From: Planctomycetales bacterium
GTDB lineage: Bacteria > Planctomycetota > Planctomycetia > Isosphaerales > Isosphaeraceae
Length of the DNA: 21,241 nt
Direction: 5' to 3'
Assembly: GCA_027435495.1 (NCBI GenBank)
Contig: DAHZZC010000419.1
Location: 1 to 21,241, forward strand
Shown: positions 1 to 7,643 of the stretch, piece after piece
Layout of the letters: every line of letters starts with the position of its first letter
Position numbering within the stretch: the stretch's first letter is position 1
Made by a program: the position numbers and the translations under genes
Notes under the pieces: generated by a model
The model's input: the letters and a program-made list of their open reading frames with translations, nothing else
Databases searched by the model: none
What the model was told of the DNA's origin: nothing

Positions 1-314
1 TCGTAGAGCCTCAACGCCATGGCGAACGACTTGCTCGCTTCACCCGGTGGGATCACGGCCAAGTCTGACGCGATGCCTACCTTCGCGAGCCCATCGCGAT
101 AGGATTCGAGGATCCCGAGTGCCTCGAGATGCTCATCGGTGACGATCAGCACCGACCGGCACGAGCGCCCAGCCCACGTCGCCCCGAGCGCCTCGTGGAC
201 GAACGGACCAAATTCCCCGGACCGGCCGGAAACCACCCGGATCACGTACGATCGAGGGCCGAGTTCCACGGCCACGCAAAGGTTGGTCTGGTCGTCGATT
301 TCTGCCATCGCCAT
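1..314 (-). CDS. aroB: 3-dehydroquinate synthase, N-terminal part (cut by window edge)
   Basis: This would catalyse the second step of the shikimate pathway, turning DAHP into 3-dehydroquinate with NAD and a metal ion in the cytoplasm. About 104 residues are visible. The reading frame gives a first strand with VAVELGPRSYVIRV, a strand with SVLIVTDEHLEAL, and the strongly diagnostic VIPPGEASKSFAMALRLY, which matches the AroB N-terminal NAD-binding region (PxGExxKS). The start is ATG at 314 (the next in-frame ATG is at 308); an in-frame TGA lies about 20 bases upstream, so no longer start exists. The C-terminal metal-binding domain is outside the window. The gene lies downstream of, and in the same direction as, the PEP-CTERM gene, but a strong hairpin separates them. 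Identification is by motif recognition only. Confidence 0.85.
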   Translation of the reverse strand, partial: MAMAEIDDQTNLCVAVELGPRSYVIRVVSGRSGEFGPFVHEALGATWAGRSCRSVLIVTDEHLEALGILESYRDGLAKVGIASDLAVIPPGEASKSFAMALRLY

Positions 315-440
315 CGAGATGTATCCGGAAGTTCAGCGAGCCTCGGACCCACGCCCGTTCGGCTCCCAGTCTATCACGGAAACAGCCAGCGGGGGCAGGG
401 CAGGCCCTCAACGTTAGCGACTCGACCGCAAACGAAATCG

Positions 441-470
441 AGGGGCGCCGGGGAAATCCCCGACGCCCCT
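441..470 (-). terminator. Hairpin terminator of the PEP-CTERM gene
   Basis: Two arms (441-453 and 458-470) pair over 12 base pairs with one C-A mismatch (448/463) and a 4-base loop (454-457). The minus-strand continuation is moderately T-rich. It lies 40 bases past the stop of the PEP-CTERM gene and ahead of aroB, so it probably insulates the two. Confidence 0.7.
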
Positions 471-510
471 TGCTCGACTGGATTGGTCTCCAGGAAGGCG
501 AATTGCGGTT

Positions 511-1209
511 TCAAGCCGCTTTTCGGCGACGATACCAGCCCAGACCAGTGGCCGAGGCCAGACCCGTAAACAGCATGGTCAGCGTTCCGGGTTCAGGAAC
601 ACTGGACATGGCGACGGTCTGAATGACCACGTTGCCGGAAGCGGCCGTCACGTAGAGGACGTCCTTCGCAGCGGCCATCTCAGTCGGCGTAACGATAAAG
701 GTATAGACGACATTGGAGGACCCGCTATTGGTGAACTGGCCGAGGTAATCGGACAGTTTATAGGGCGAACCCGTGGTCGGGGTGCTGGTCGGCAGCGAGC
801 CACCGAAGACCGCGAAGCCCTCGTTCTTCTGAACACTACCGATGGTGATTGTCACATCACCGTAAGCGCTCGAGTACGAACTGCTGAGATCGAGCGCGAC
901 GGTGCTTGTTGTATTGATCTCCTTTTGGGAATCGGACTGAATCCCGACACCCGTTTCACCAATGCCCCCGTTCTTGGCGGAAAGATCTGTCGTACCGGTA
1001 AGCAATAGGGATTCAGGCATGCTCGAGATCGTTGCCGTCGAATTGTAGCCGTAAGCGGTAAGGTCGTTGCCACTCTGGGTGAAGGTGTAGGAGGTGGCCA
1101 AAGGATTCCCGGTATAGCTCCCGGGCAGAGTCCAGACGATATCCGCATGAACCGGTTCGATCATCAGTAACACAGCGGCAGCAGCGATGAACAGGACGCG
1201 ATTCACCAT
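511..1209 (-). CDS. PEP-CTERM sorting domain protein
   Basis: A secreted protein of 232 residues processed by the exosortase system and probably placed on the cell surface or in the extracellular matrix. Residues 1-22 form a signal peptide (MVNRVLFIAAAAVLLMIEPVHA, then mature D23). The middle is Ser/Thr/Gly-rich and looks like a beta-sandwich with no recognised enzymatic motif. The C-terminus is a textbook PEP-CTERM tag: VPEP at 204-207, a hydrophobic stretch (LTMLFTGLASATGLGW) and a basic end (YRRRK). A longer frame extends upstream to 1308, but the ATG at 1209 is chosen because it begins the signal peptide and has a purine-rich ribosome site (AAAGAGAGG) just upstream. No exosortase gene is in the window. 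The function of the mature part is unknown. Confidence 0.92.
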   Translation of the reverse strand: MVNRVLFIAAAAVLLMIEPVHADIVWTLPGSYTGNPLATSYTFTQSGNDLTAYGYNSTATISSMPESLLLTGTTDLSAKNGGIGETGVGIQSDSQKEINTTSTVALDLSSSYSSAYGDVTITIGSVQKNEGFAVFGGSLPTSTPTTGSPYKLSDYLGQFTNSGSSNVVYTFIVTPTEMAAAKDVLYVTAASGNVVIQTVAMSSVPEPGTLTMLFTGLASATGLGWYRRRKAA

Positions 1210-1686
1210 GAGCCTCTCTTTCCAAAACCTGTTTTCTTTCAGAGTTGTTCCAGGAGACGACAGCCATGAAAAGTCGATGGGGTTCGCCGATTTTTGCTCC
1301 GAAAACACCGGGAAGAGGAGGCGATCCGTAGATTCCAGATCGCCCGGGCATCATCCAGATTCGGTCAGTTGCTTCTCATGCCGTCAGGGCAATAGTAGCT
1401 ATCAAGACTCCACCAAATGAGTGTTGTGTACAATTTTAATCAAGCAGCGGGCCTACTGGCGTTGAATGTCGACACGCTGGCGATTTTAGTAAGCGCGATC
1501 CACGGCTAGATGCCGCCGGTCAACTCGATTTGGCAATCCTTGCTTCGTAGAATTTGATCCGGCGCGCCTGATTATGCGAGATTCGTGAAGTTTTCGAGAT
1601 GGATTTGAGGCGATGTGTGAGGCATCAAGATTCGGCTTCGTCATGAACGCGGATGCGATACCGAGTCGTTGCAATTCAGAAACAAA
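1210..1686. other. Intergenic stretch upstream of the PEP-CTERM gene
   Basis: No convincing gene on either strand. It should hold the promoter of the minus-strand PEP-CTERM gene; the most AT-rich part is around 1415-1445, but I could not assign -35/-10 boxes with confidence. Its right border is the terminator of the PQQ-repeat gene. Confidence 0.5.
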
Positions 1687-1742
1687 AACCGCCCCATCCC
1701 ACGATCGCCATATGATGGGACGGTCGCGGGATCGGGCGGTTG
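1684..1742 (-). terminator. Rho-independent terminator of the PQQ-repeat gene
   Basis: Long imperfect inverted repeat: the left arm (about 1687-1711) and right arm (about 1715-1742) pair through AACCGCCC, ATCCC, CGA and CCAT blocks with a few mismatches and a 2-base bulge. On the minus strand it is followed by GGTTTTTGTTTCTG, a proper T-rich tail. It lies 26 bases past the stop at 1768. Confidence 0.8.
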
Positions 1743-1767
1743 CAGAATTCGCGGATGTTGGACCGAC

Positions 1768-3099
1768 TCAGGACTGTGGGTTGGCCTCGCCTCCGGCAGG
1801 AGCGGCCGCGTCGGCGGCCGGCTCGGGGGTGGTGTTCTCGGCCGGCGTTTCGGGTGGCGGCGGCGGGTTAAGCTCGATGCCTTCGGGCGGGATGAAGCCG
1901 AACGGCGGTTGCTTCGGGTCACGAAGCAGTTGCGGCCGGACCTGGCCGATCTCGCGAAGTGCGAGAATCAACCCGGATCGCGTTCCCAGGTAAATCCGAT
2001 CGTTGAAGCGGTTCACGAGGTACAGCGGGTATTCTCGAAGGTTGAGCCCAGCTCGGAGGTGAGTGGCCGCCGGATCGATGACGATCCGCCCGGTCACCCG
2101 ATCGACGACAAAAAGATCAAGGTTATACGAGCGGAGATAGACCTTCGTGGGCGAGACGGCGATGAGCTGTCCACCCTGGGTGGAGATGGTCCATCGAGGC
2201 TCGCCGGACTTCGGGTCGAGGCTGGACAGGCTGCCCTCGGTGTTGATCACATAGATGTCCTCGCCGGCGACCAGCGGGGCCTGCTCGATCGGGGCGCCGC
2301 TCGGGAAATTCCAGAGCGGTTTGGCCGTTACAAGATCCGTCGCGTAGAGGAGCTTGTCAGCGGAAGGGATCAGCAGGGTCCGAGCTCCATAAGCGCCCAG
2401 CCCTTCGCCGATCGCCCCGCCGGTCGTGAAGCGATAGATCACGGTCGGGTCGTCGGCCAGGACAACCCACGCCTTGTGGTCCCCCCCGCCAAATGCGACC
2501 AGTTTTTCGGCCGGCAGCGGCCGAGTCGTGATCGCCTTGCCAGCATGGTACGACCACAAGGGAATGGGCTTGTCGTAGATGTGCTCACTCCCTTTGTTAT
2601 CCAGGTACTTCAGCCGGAAGGCCTTCATCATCCCGTCGCTCATCCCAACAAGGACCCGAGAGTCGTCGCAAGCAGGAGTGCTCGAAGGGAGCGTGCCAAG
2701 GTCGACCTTCCAGAGCATTCGGCCCGTACCGCGATCGAGGCCGTAGAGAGTGTTCGCGCTGGTGGCAAAAACCGCCCAGGTGTTGGCGGCCGTCCCGGCA
2801 GCGAATCCGGTGCGCCCCCCCATTTCGGCCGACCAGAGGATACGTCCAGTTTCGGGGTCGATCGTATGCAACCGGGCCAGAGATGTCTGTGCGAAGAGGA
2901 GGTCGGACGTCCGACTGATCTGGACAAGCCGCTCCGACCCGATCAGCGGAATTACGGAGAACCAGGTTCGCTCGAGCCCGGTCCTCTCGAGGGGCGTCCG
3001 GCCGGGGATCAGATCCCTCGCAAATGGCAACTGGGCCCGCGCCGGGGGGCCGGCAACGCACACGAGAACCAGCCAAACCGGGAGGGATCGGCGGAGCAT
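1768..3099 (-). CDS. Secreted PQQ-like beta-propeller repeat protein
   Basis: A 443-residue exported protein with a predicted beta-propeller made of PQQ/BamB-type repeats, likely a periplasmic binding or scaffold protein. Residues 1-22 are a signal peptide (MLRRSLPVWLVLVCVAGPPARA). Propeller blades end with the usual D-x-x-T/S-G-x-x-x-W pattern: IDPETGRILW near 80-89, LDRGTGRMLW near 121-130, LVTAKPLW near 256-263, LDPKSGEPRW near 294-303, and VDRVTGRIV near 332-340. The last 35 residues are a Pro/Ala/Glu-rich low-complexity tail. The ATG at 3099 has GGAAAGGA six bases upstream. There is no sign of dehydrogenase catalytic residues, so an enzyme such as a methanol dehydrogenase is unlikely. 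It is probably transcribed alone, being followed by a strong terminator. The binding partner is unknown. Confidence 0.85.
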   Translation of the reverse strand: MLRRSLPVWLVLVCVAGPPARAQLPFARDLIPGRTPLERTGLERTWFSVIPLIGSERLVQISRTSDLLFAQTSLARLHTIDPETGRILWSAEMGGRTGFAAGTAANTWAVFATSANTLYGLDRGTGRMLWKVDLGTLPSSTPACDDSRVLVGMSDGMMKAFRLKYLDNKGSEHIYDKPIPLWSYHAGKAITTRPLPAEKLVAFGGGDHKAWVVLADDPTVIYRFTTGGAIGEGLGAYGARTLLIPSADKLLYATDLVTAKPLWNFPSGAPIEQAPLVAGEDIYVINTEGSLSSLDPKSGEPRWTISTQGGQLIAVSPTKVYLRSYNLDLFVVDRVTGRIVIDPAATHLRAGLNLREYPLYLVNRFNDRIYLGTRSGLILALREIGQVRPQLLRDPKQPPFGFIPPEGIELNPPPPPETPAENTTPEPAADAAAPAGGEANPQS

Positions 3100-3192
3100 G
3101 GAGCGGTCCTTTCCAGGATCCGAAGGGGACGTCCGGGACGAGACCCGGCCTCAATGGTGATCAATCATCCCTAGCCGACGCCCCGGGCCGCG

Positions 3193-4218
3193 TCAAGCAG
3201 ACCGGGGCGGTCCATCCCTGTCGTCGTCGTCATAGAACACCCAATCGGCATCAGGCCCACCTTCCTCGGCCGATTGCGCTGGTATTTCGTCGTCCTCGGG
3301 GTCGGATTCGGAGTGGCTGAGCTCTGAGCCGGCGACCGTCACCGCCAGACATTTCGGGCATGCGGTAGCCGTTCCGGAGTAGGGAGAGGCACACCTCGGG
3401 CAGAGGCCAACGCTCCGCCGGAGGGTTGGCAGAGAGGCGTGCAAGCTCGCTCCCTCGACGGTCCGGGCGAAGGTTTCAGCAACCATCGTCGCCAACTCGA
3501 CGAGATCCGCCTGAATCCGACCGCCACGAAGCCGTCGATGGATGACCTCAAGGAACCATCGTGAGAGTTCGCGATCCAGCTCATCCTTACGTCCGTTCTC
3601 GAGGTCAGAACCCAGCCCCCGGTAAAGCTCCAGTACTCGGGCGGGATCATTCACTCGACGGGCGGCCTGGATTTCGGCAAGGTTGCCTTCGATGGCCTCG
3701 CGACGGGCAAGAGCCAGCCCTTCCGCACGCTTGGCGATTGCAGGGTCGTTTGGGAAGCGGTCGGCGAACTGGTCAAGGAGCGTACCGGCCTCGAGGAGCT
3801 GAGCCGCCTGGAGCGCCTGGTCGATCTCGGCCAGCAGGCGAGCCCGGTCACCGACGGTCGGCGATATGGGAGCAGTCGGGGTACGGTGTACGAGTTCTTC
3901 GGCAATCGTCTCAAGGGCCGCCATGGCGCGTCGAGCGAGTTCAGTCCGGACTCGCTCGGCTCGATCCTGTTGTTCGAGTCGAGACGAGGCAATCGCGGCC
4001 GCCTGCTCGATCACGATTCCGAGGAGTCCCGAGCCGAGCGAGATGGCACCGGCCTCGAGGATCGCCATCGAAAGGCTGGCCGCATTCGATGGGCCGTCCA
4101 CGACTTTTTCGATCGCCCTGGAAGCGCCCCAGGCTAGACCGACCGCAAGCAGAGCCAGGCCCATCGGGCGGCCTGGAACGACGAACGGTCGACAATCGTC
4201 TGGATTGGTTGGGCGCAT
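3193..4218 (-). CDS. Membrane protein with C-terminal zinc ribbon, unknown function
   Basis: I do not recognise a named family. The 341-residue product has two hydrophobic segments near the N-terminus (about 19-33 and 50-71), then a long charged alpha-helical region rich in Ala, Glu and Arg (about 75-265, TPR- or coiled-coil-like), then a four-cysteine zinc ribbon with CPRC at 273-276 and CPKC at 287-290. The tail is very acidic (EDDE, YDDDDRD). The helical and zinc parts probably face the cytoplasm. The ATG at 4218 is chosen; an in-frame GTG at 4257 would add 13 residues, and neither has an ideal ribosome site (a GGAG lies 14 bases before the ATG). It is downstream of the rimI-like gene but separated by a 10-bp hairpin. 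The coding call is firm, the function is not. Confidence 0.8.
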   Translation of the reverse strand: MRPTNPDDCRPFVVPGRPMGLALLAVGLAWGASRAIEKVVDGPSNAASLSMAILEAGAISLGSGLLGIVIEQAAAIASSRLEQQDRAERVRTELARRAMAALETIAEELVHRTPTAPISPTVGDRARLLAEIDQALQAAQLLEAGTLLDQFADRFPNDPAIAKRAEGLALARREAIEGNLAEIQAARRVNDPARVLELYRGLGSDLENGRKDELDRELSRWFLEVIHRRLRGGRIQADLVELATMVAETFARTVEGASLHASLPTLRRSVGLCPRCASPYSGTATACPKCLAVTVAGSELSHSESDPEDDEIPAQSAEEGGPDADWVFYDDDDRDGPPRSA

Positions 4219-4326
4219 GATGAATCTACGGACTCCGGAAGCAGGCCCTGTGGGCACGGCCTCTGGAATTATTCAACGGTTGGACCGCCAGGGCCAGCGG
4301 CAGTCTCCTGAAATCCGCGCAGGCGA

Positions 4327-4369
4327 GAGGACCTCGACGGCAGGCCACTGGCCGACCTACGAGGTCCTC
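4327..4369. terminator. Nested hairpin between the rimI-like gene and the zinc-ribbon gene
   Basis: A perfect 10-bp inverted repeat (4327-4336 with 4360-4369) encloses a second 4-bp GGCC/GGCC stem (4343-4346 with 4350-4353, loop ACT). It lies about 75 bases past the rimI-like stop. There is no clear T-run on the minus side, so it could be a terminator or an RNA-processing or stability element. Confidence 0.5.
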
Positions 4370-4442
4370 CTTGAAACGATCCATCACTTTGGACCAGGTG
4401 ATTCTCACTCTACGCTCGACACCCAGCATCGGGCGATGGTGG

Positions 4443-4976
4443 TCACCCACCGAACTGCCGGGCGATTCGGTTCGACGTCACCCGCTCCTCCTCGAGAATC
4501 GACTCGTCGAGGTGGTAGAACATCAGATAAGCGTCCTCGCCCGTGTCAAGGTAATGCTCGCGGACGACCTCGGCAGCGCGGAAGCCGTTGACCCGGAAGA
4601 AAAGCTGGGCCGCCAGGTTTGTCTCACGGACATACAGAGCAATCCGGTTCCGCCGCTGTGCCGAGAGCTTGCCGACGAGTTTCAGGAGCATCTGCCTACC
4701 GACACCTCGACGTCGGAATTCGGGGTGGGCGGCGAAATCGAGCACATGAATCTTGTTCCGGTGCAATTCGTAGATCATGAATCCGACGATTCGCTCACCG
4801 TGCTCGGCAACCATCCCGATGCAGTTCCGCTGCCGCAGGACGCGAAGGAACTCCTCCTCGCACCACGGATACTCAAAACTCGCGTGCTCGATGGCAAGGA
4901 CCTCGGGCATGTCGCGCCGGATCATCCACCGGATGTGCACGCGGGTTTGCGCCGGGGAGGTGGGGAACGTGTTCAT
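4443..4976 (-). CDS. rimI: GNAT acetyltransferase, RimI-type (ribosomal protein S18 alanine N-acetyltransferase)
   Basis: Predicted cytoplasmic enzyme that transfers acetyl from acetyl-CoA to the N-terminal amine of a protein, classically ribosomal protein S18. The 177-residue length is slightly above the usual 150-160. The GNAT fold is clear: the beta-4 strand HVLDFAAHPEF, then the acetyl-CoA loop RRRGVG at 88-93, helix GRQMLLKLV, then IALYVRETNLAAQLFF at 112-127, GF at 131-132, and the RimI-like end HYLDTGEDAYLMFYHL at 141-156. An upstream in-frame start exists at 5036, but the ATG at 4976 is preferred because AAGGAGG stands just before it. The family is certain; the S18 substrate is an inference, since related GNATs such as MshD- or Eis-like proteins share these motifs. 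Confidence 0.85.
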   Translation of the reverse strand: MNTFPTSPAQTRVHIRWMIRRDMPEVLAIEHASFEYPWCEEEFLRVLRQRNCIGMVAEHGERIVGFMIYELHRNKIHVLDFAAHPEFRRRGVGRQMLLKLVGKLSAQRRNRIALYVRETNLAAQLFFRVNGFRAAEVVREHYLDTGEDAYLMFYHLDESILEEERVTSNRIARQFGG

Positions 4977-5496
4977 CGCGCCTCCTTCCATGGGGCCGAA
5001 CGGACGATCTACGACCGTCGAGCCGCCCTGGGACATCCTGTCAGAGCGATATTAAACCTGCGACCCCGGCGGCAGCGGTTGGTCGGAGGTGATCCGGACA
5101 GGGCAAGTGAGAGGAAGCGAAGATGCGGCCCCGATCCGGTTCCGTCGAGGCGGGGCGGATTCTATCGAAGAGACGTCTCCCTGCCAAGGGACCTTCCGTC
5201 TCCCCATCGAACCCCGCCGACCCCCATTTTCCGCCGGGAAAACCCGCGAGGAGACCATGCCTCCCGGTCCCCTCCTCGAGCCTCGGTCACCCGAGCTAGT
5301 TTTAGTATCGGACAGCAACCGCTCCGATCGTGAGGAATGCGCGGTTCAACCCAATCGGGAAAACCCGTCGGAAGAAATGGCCCCCAACCCCAGCCTTGGC
5401 CGGTCGTGCAGCCTGATTGAAGTTTATCTAGGCACGAAAGCCCATCATCCACTCAATCTTATCGATGACTCACGGTGGATTGCGGGAAGTCATGGG
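4977..5496. other. Intergenic stretch with a repeated 12-base near-palindrome
   Basis: No supported gene. It contains two identical copies of CGGGAAAACCCG (5235-5246 and 5356-5367), each able to form a small 4-bp stem with an AAAA loop. The left copy also overlaps a TTTTCC/GGAAAA inverted repeat (5227-5242). This may be where the rimI promoter and the DUF1571 gene's 3' end lie. Confidence 0.5.
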
Positions 5497-6576
5497 TCAA
5501 AATCGACCGAAGGCATAAGTGGAATTCGAGACATCGAAGTCGATCTCTGTGAGTCCGACATTCAGTTTCAGGTCGTTGTAGGAGTATTCCTCGACCAGGG
5601 GTGGCTCGGCATCGGAGGCTTCGGGCCAGTCAAAAGCTTCGAAGTGTATGGGAAGTCCAATGGCATCGTCGATGTAGAGGTGGACGCGATAAAACATGTA
5701 GTCAGGGCTCTTCCGAGAGTGAGTGACCGTGATTCGATGGCAAGGCCGTGAGCCAACCATCTTCTCGCAGAACTCGACATTGGTTTCCTTCGCGTCCAGT
5801 TCAGCGGTCCACCGTGCCTCAAGAGTTTCGAGCAATGGACCGATTCCGGCCTCTGTGATCGGATGGCGGCAATCGGACATGGCTCGCGATCCTAGTGGAT
5901 CGAGATGGAGGGTCCCTGCGATCAGCCGGCCAAGGCCAACGTCATGGGCGAGTACCTTGCCGTCGTGCCTTCCCTCAATGTAAATGGCCTCCCGGCCGGC
6001 TGCGGGTTTGCGGAACTTCAGGTAGACGCTCCGGGGTTGCGTCCGGGCCTTCATAAACATGATGTGCGGGGTGCCCAGCCGACCGTCGATACGCTCACGC
6101 TTCTCGAGGGTGCAGACATAGTCTCGGACCCTCTCGTATCGCTCCTGGCATTCCTCAATGACGCGCAGGGCGCGGGCTATTGGGGCATCCAGGGCCTCGG
6201 GAAGCTGGTCGCCTGAGATTCGTTCCAGGGCCCGATGCGCCGCGGTCCCCACCAGGTCCGGGGATTCCGTCGGCTCGACAAGAGCGACAGCGGGCGGACG
6301 CGGGGCGCCCGAAACCTCGATTGAAGGCGAGTCGTCGGAAATGGGGGACAACGGAACGGTCGACGCCGGACTCGATCCGATCTCTCGATGCTCCGCCGAG
6401 AAGCGACCGGGGCCCGCGGTCCAGATGAGTGCCAGGCCACTCGCTATGCCGAACACGAGCCAGTATCGGCGCGGGCTTTTGAAGCGTTCCATCTCCAGGT
6501 TCGGTAACACGCGGCTCCGGCCTCCGTTCCTCGATTCGTTCCTCTTAAGGACGGGCCCAGTCATTGGGGTTGCCAT
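5497..6576 (-). CDS. DUF1571 domain protein, membrane-anchored
   Basis: A 359-residue protein with one N-terminal membrane segment (about 38-54, YWLVFGIASGLALIWTA), so the rest probably lies outside the cytoplasmic membrane. Residues 60-125 are a low-complexity linker. Residues about 130-357 match DUF1571, a family common in planctomycetes: YERVRDYVCTLEKRERIDG (147-165), the PRSVYLKF segment (181-188), REAIYIEGRHDGKVLAH (195-211), DPLGSRAM (226-233) and ITEAGIGPLLE (240-250). The biochemical function of DUF1571 is unknown; the beta-rich pattern resembles outer-membrane lipoprotein-sorting folds (LolA/LolB-like), which is inference only. The start at 6576 has no strong ribosome site. An internal ATG at 6492 would keep the membrane segment but has GGAG directly touching it, which is too close. 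Confidence 0.85.
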   Translation of the reverse strand: MATPMTGPVLKRNESRNGGRSRVLPNLEMERFKSPRRYWLVFGIASGLALIWTAGPGRFSAEHREIGSSPASTVPLSPISDDSPSIEVSGAPRPPAVALVEPTESPDLVGTAAHRALERISGDQLPEALDAPIARALRVIEECQERYERVRDYVCTLEKRERIDGRLGTPHIMFMKARTQPRSVYLKFRKPAAGREAIYIEGRHDGKVLAHDVGLGRLIAGTLHLDPLGSRAMSDCRHPITEAGIGPLLETLEARWTAELDAKETNVEFCEKMVGSRPCHRITVTHSRKSPDYMFYRVHLYIDDAIGLPIHFEAFDWPEASDAEPPLVEEYSYNDLKLNVGLTEIDFDVSNSTYAFGRF

Positions 6577-6974
6577 GAGAGGTTCGCTTTCGGCCCGCGG
6601 GCCAGGTGTGCCACGGGGATCATCAGGGGAGTTCGGGTCTTGAACTTGCCCTCGTGTATCCCATTATGACGATGGATTGGGAGAGATGTCGATGCTCCCT
6701 CGGGCGTCGACCTATCGGATTCGGGGAGCCCGTTCCGCCCGTCTCTCGCGGCCATGGCTCTCGCGAATCTCCTCGATTTTCGACAGGAGCAACTACCGGA
6801 CCAAAGGCGAGACAGACCCGTAAAGCACCTGGGATGGAACCAAACCCGGTTTGATTGCTATAACCGGACGGGTCAGGAGCTCACCGACTTACAAGGCTTG
6901 GTCAACTTTTCAATCCGGTGCGCCCTCGGCCCCGCGCCAGGTGCACGCTCTGGGAAATCAGGAGTCTTGATGCC
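6577..6974. other. Divergent intergenic region, DUF1571 gene / MBL-fold gene
   Basis: No supported gene. It must hold both divergent promoters. A TATAAC sequence near 6860 could be a -10 box for the plus-strand operon but lacks a matching -35 at 17 bases. Confidence 0.45.
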
Positions 6975-7643
6975 GTGCCGGACTATTCGATCGAGATCGT
7001 GGAGTCGGCCCCGTTCGCACAGAACTGCTTTATCCTCCGACGTGAGGGAGCCTCCACCGCTCTGGTCGTGGACCCCGGCTTCGAGACCCTTCCGGTCCTG
7101 AAGTTCCTCGAGCGAGAGAAACTCACTCCGGCTATGATTATGAACACACATGGGCATGTGGATCATATTGCCGGGAACGCGGTGATGAAGCAAGCCTTCC
7201 CTGACGCACCACTCGTGATTGGCCGGTACGACGAGCCAATGCTCTCCGACCCCGATCTCAACCTCAGCACACCATTCGGCCTGCCTGTGACCAGCCCGCC
7301 GGCCGACCGGACGGTCGAAGAGGGAGACCAGATCGACGCGGCTGGTTTCTCGTTCCTTGTCCGCGAAGTTCCCGGACATAGCCCGGGATCGGTTGTCTAC
7401 ATCGCCCAGGGGATTTCCCCTCCGATCGTTCTCGGCGGCGACGTCCTTTTCGCCGGATCGGTTGGCCGGGCCGACTTCCCCGGCGGCGACTTCGCCCAGC
7501 TGAGGTCGGGTATCCGCTCAAAACTCTTCATCCTGCCGGAGGACACCCTCGTCTACCCGGGCCACGGACCGGCCACCACGATCGGGGCAGAGCGCCGGTC
7601 GAACCCCTTCGTCGGCGAGCCAGCCGGGCCGTTCTTCTCGTGA
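6975..7643 (+). CDS. MBL-fold metallo-hydrolase, glyoxalase II-like
   Basis: A 222-residue cytoplasmic metal-dependent hydrolase of the metallo-beta-lactamase superfamily, closest by pattern to short glyoxalase II/YcbL-type thioesterases. The two-metal site is complete: H59-x-H61-x-D63-H64 (THGHVDH), H135 (GHSPGS), D156 (GGDVLFAGSVGR) and H197 (YPGHGP). The GSVGRADFPGGD segment is typical of the YcbL-like branch. It lacks the long C-terminal glutathione-binding domain of classical GloB, so the substrate may be another thioester. The frame is open upstream to 6918, but GTG at 6975 is preferred: MPDYSIEIVES starts the fold and GGAG lies 10 bases before it. It overlaps the next gene by four bases (GTGA), so the two are co-translated. 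Confidence 0.88.
   Translation: MPDYSIEIVESAPFAQNCFILRREGASTALVVDPGFETLPVLKFLEREKLTPAMIMNTHGHVDHIAGNAVMKQAFPDAPLVIGRYDEPMLSDPDLNLSTPFGLPVTSPPADRTVEEGDQIDAAGFSFLVREVPGHSPGSVVYIAQGISPPIVLGGDVLFAGSVGRADFPGGDFAQLRSGIRSKLFILPEDTLVYPGHGPATTIGAERRSNPFVGEPAGPFFS

Noticed and set aside
1669..3174. A 501-codon plus-strand frame opposite the PQQ-repeat gene
   Set aside because: Its translation is Arg/Gly/Pro-rich without domains, while the minus strand has a signal peptide, repeats and a terminator; it is an antisense shadow in GC-rich DNA.
5162..5452. A 96-codon minus-strand frame upstream of the rimI-like gene
   Set aside because: No motif or ribosome site, and the composition looks intergenic.
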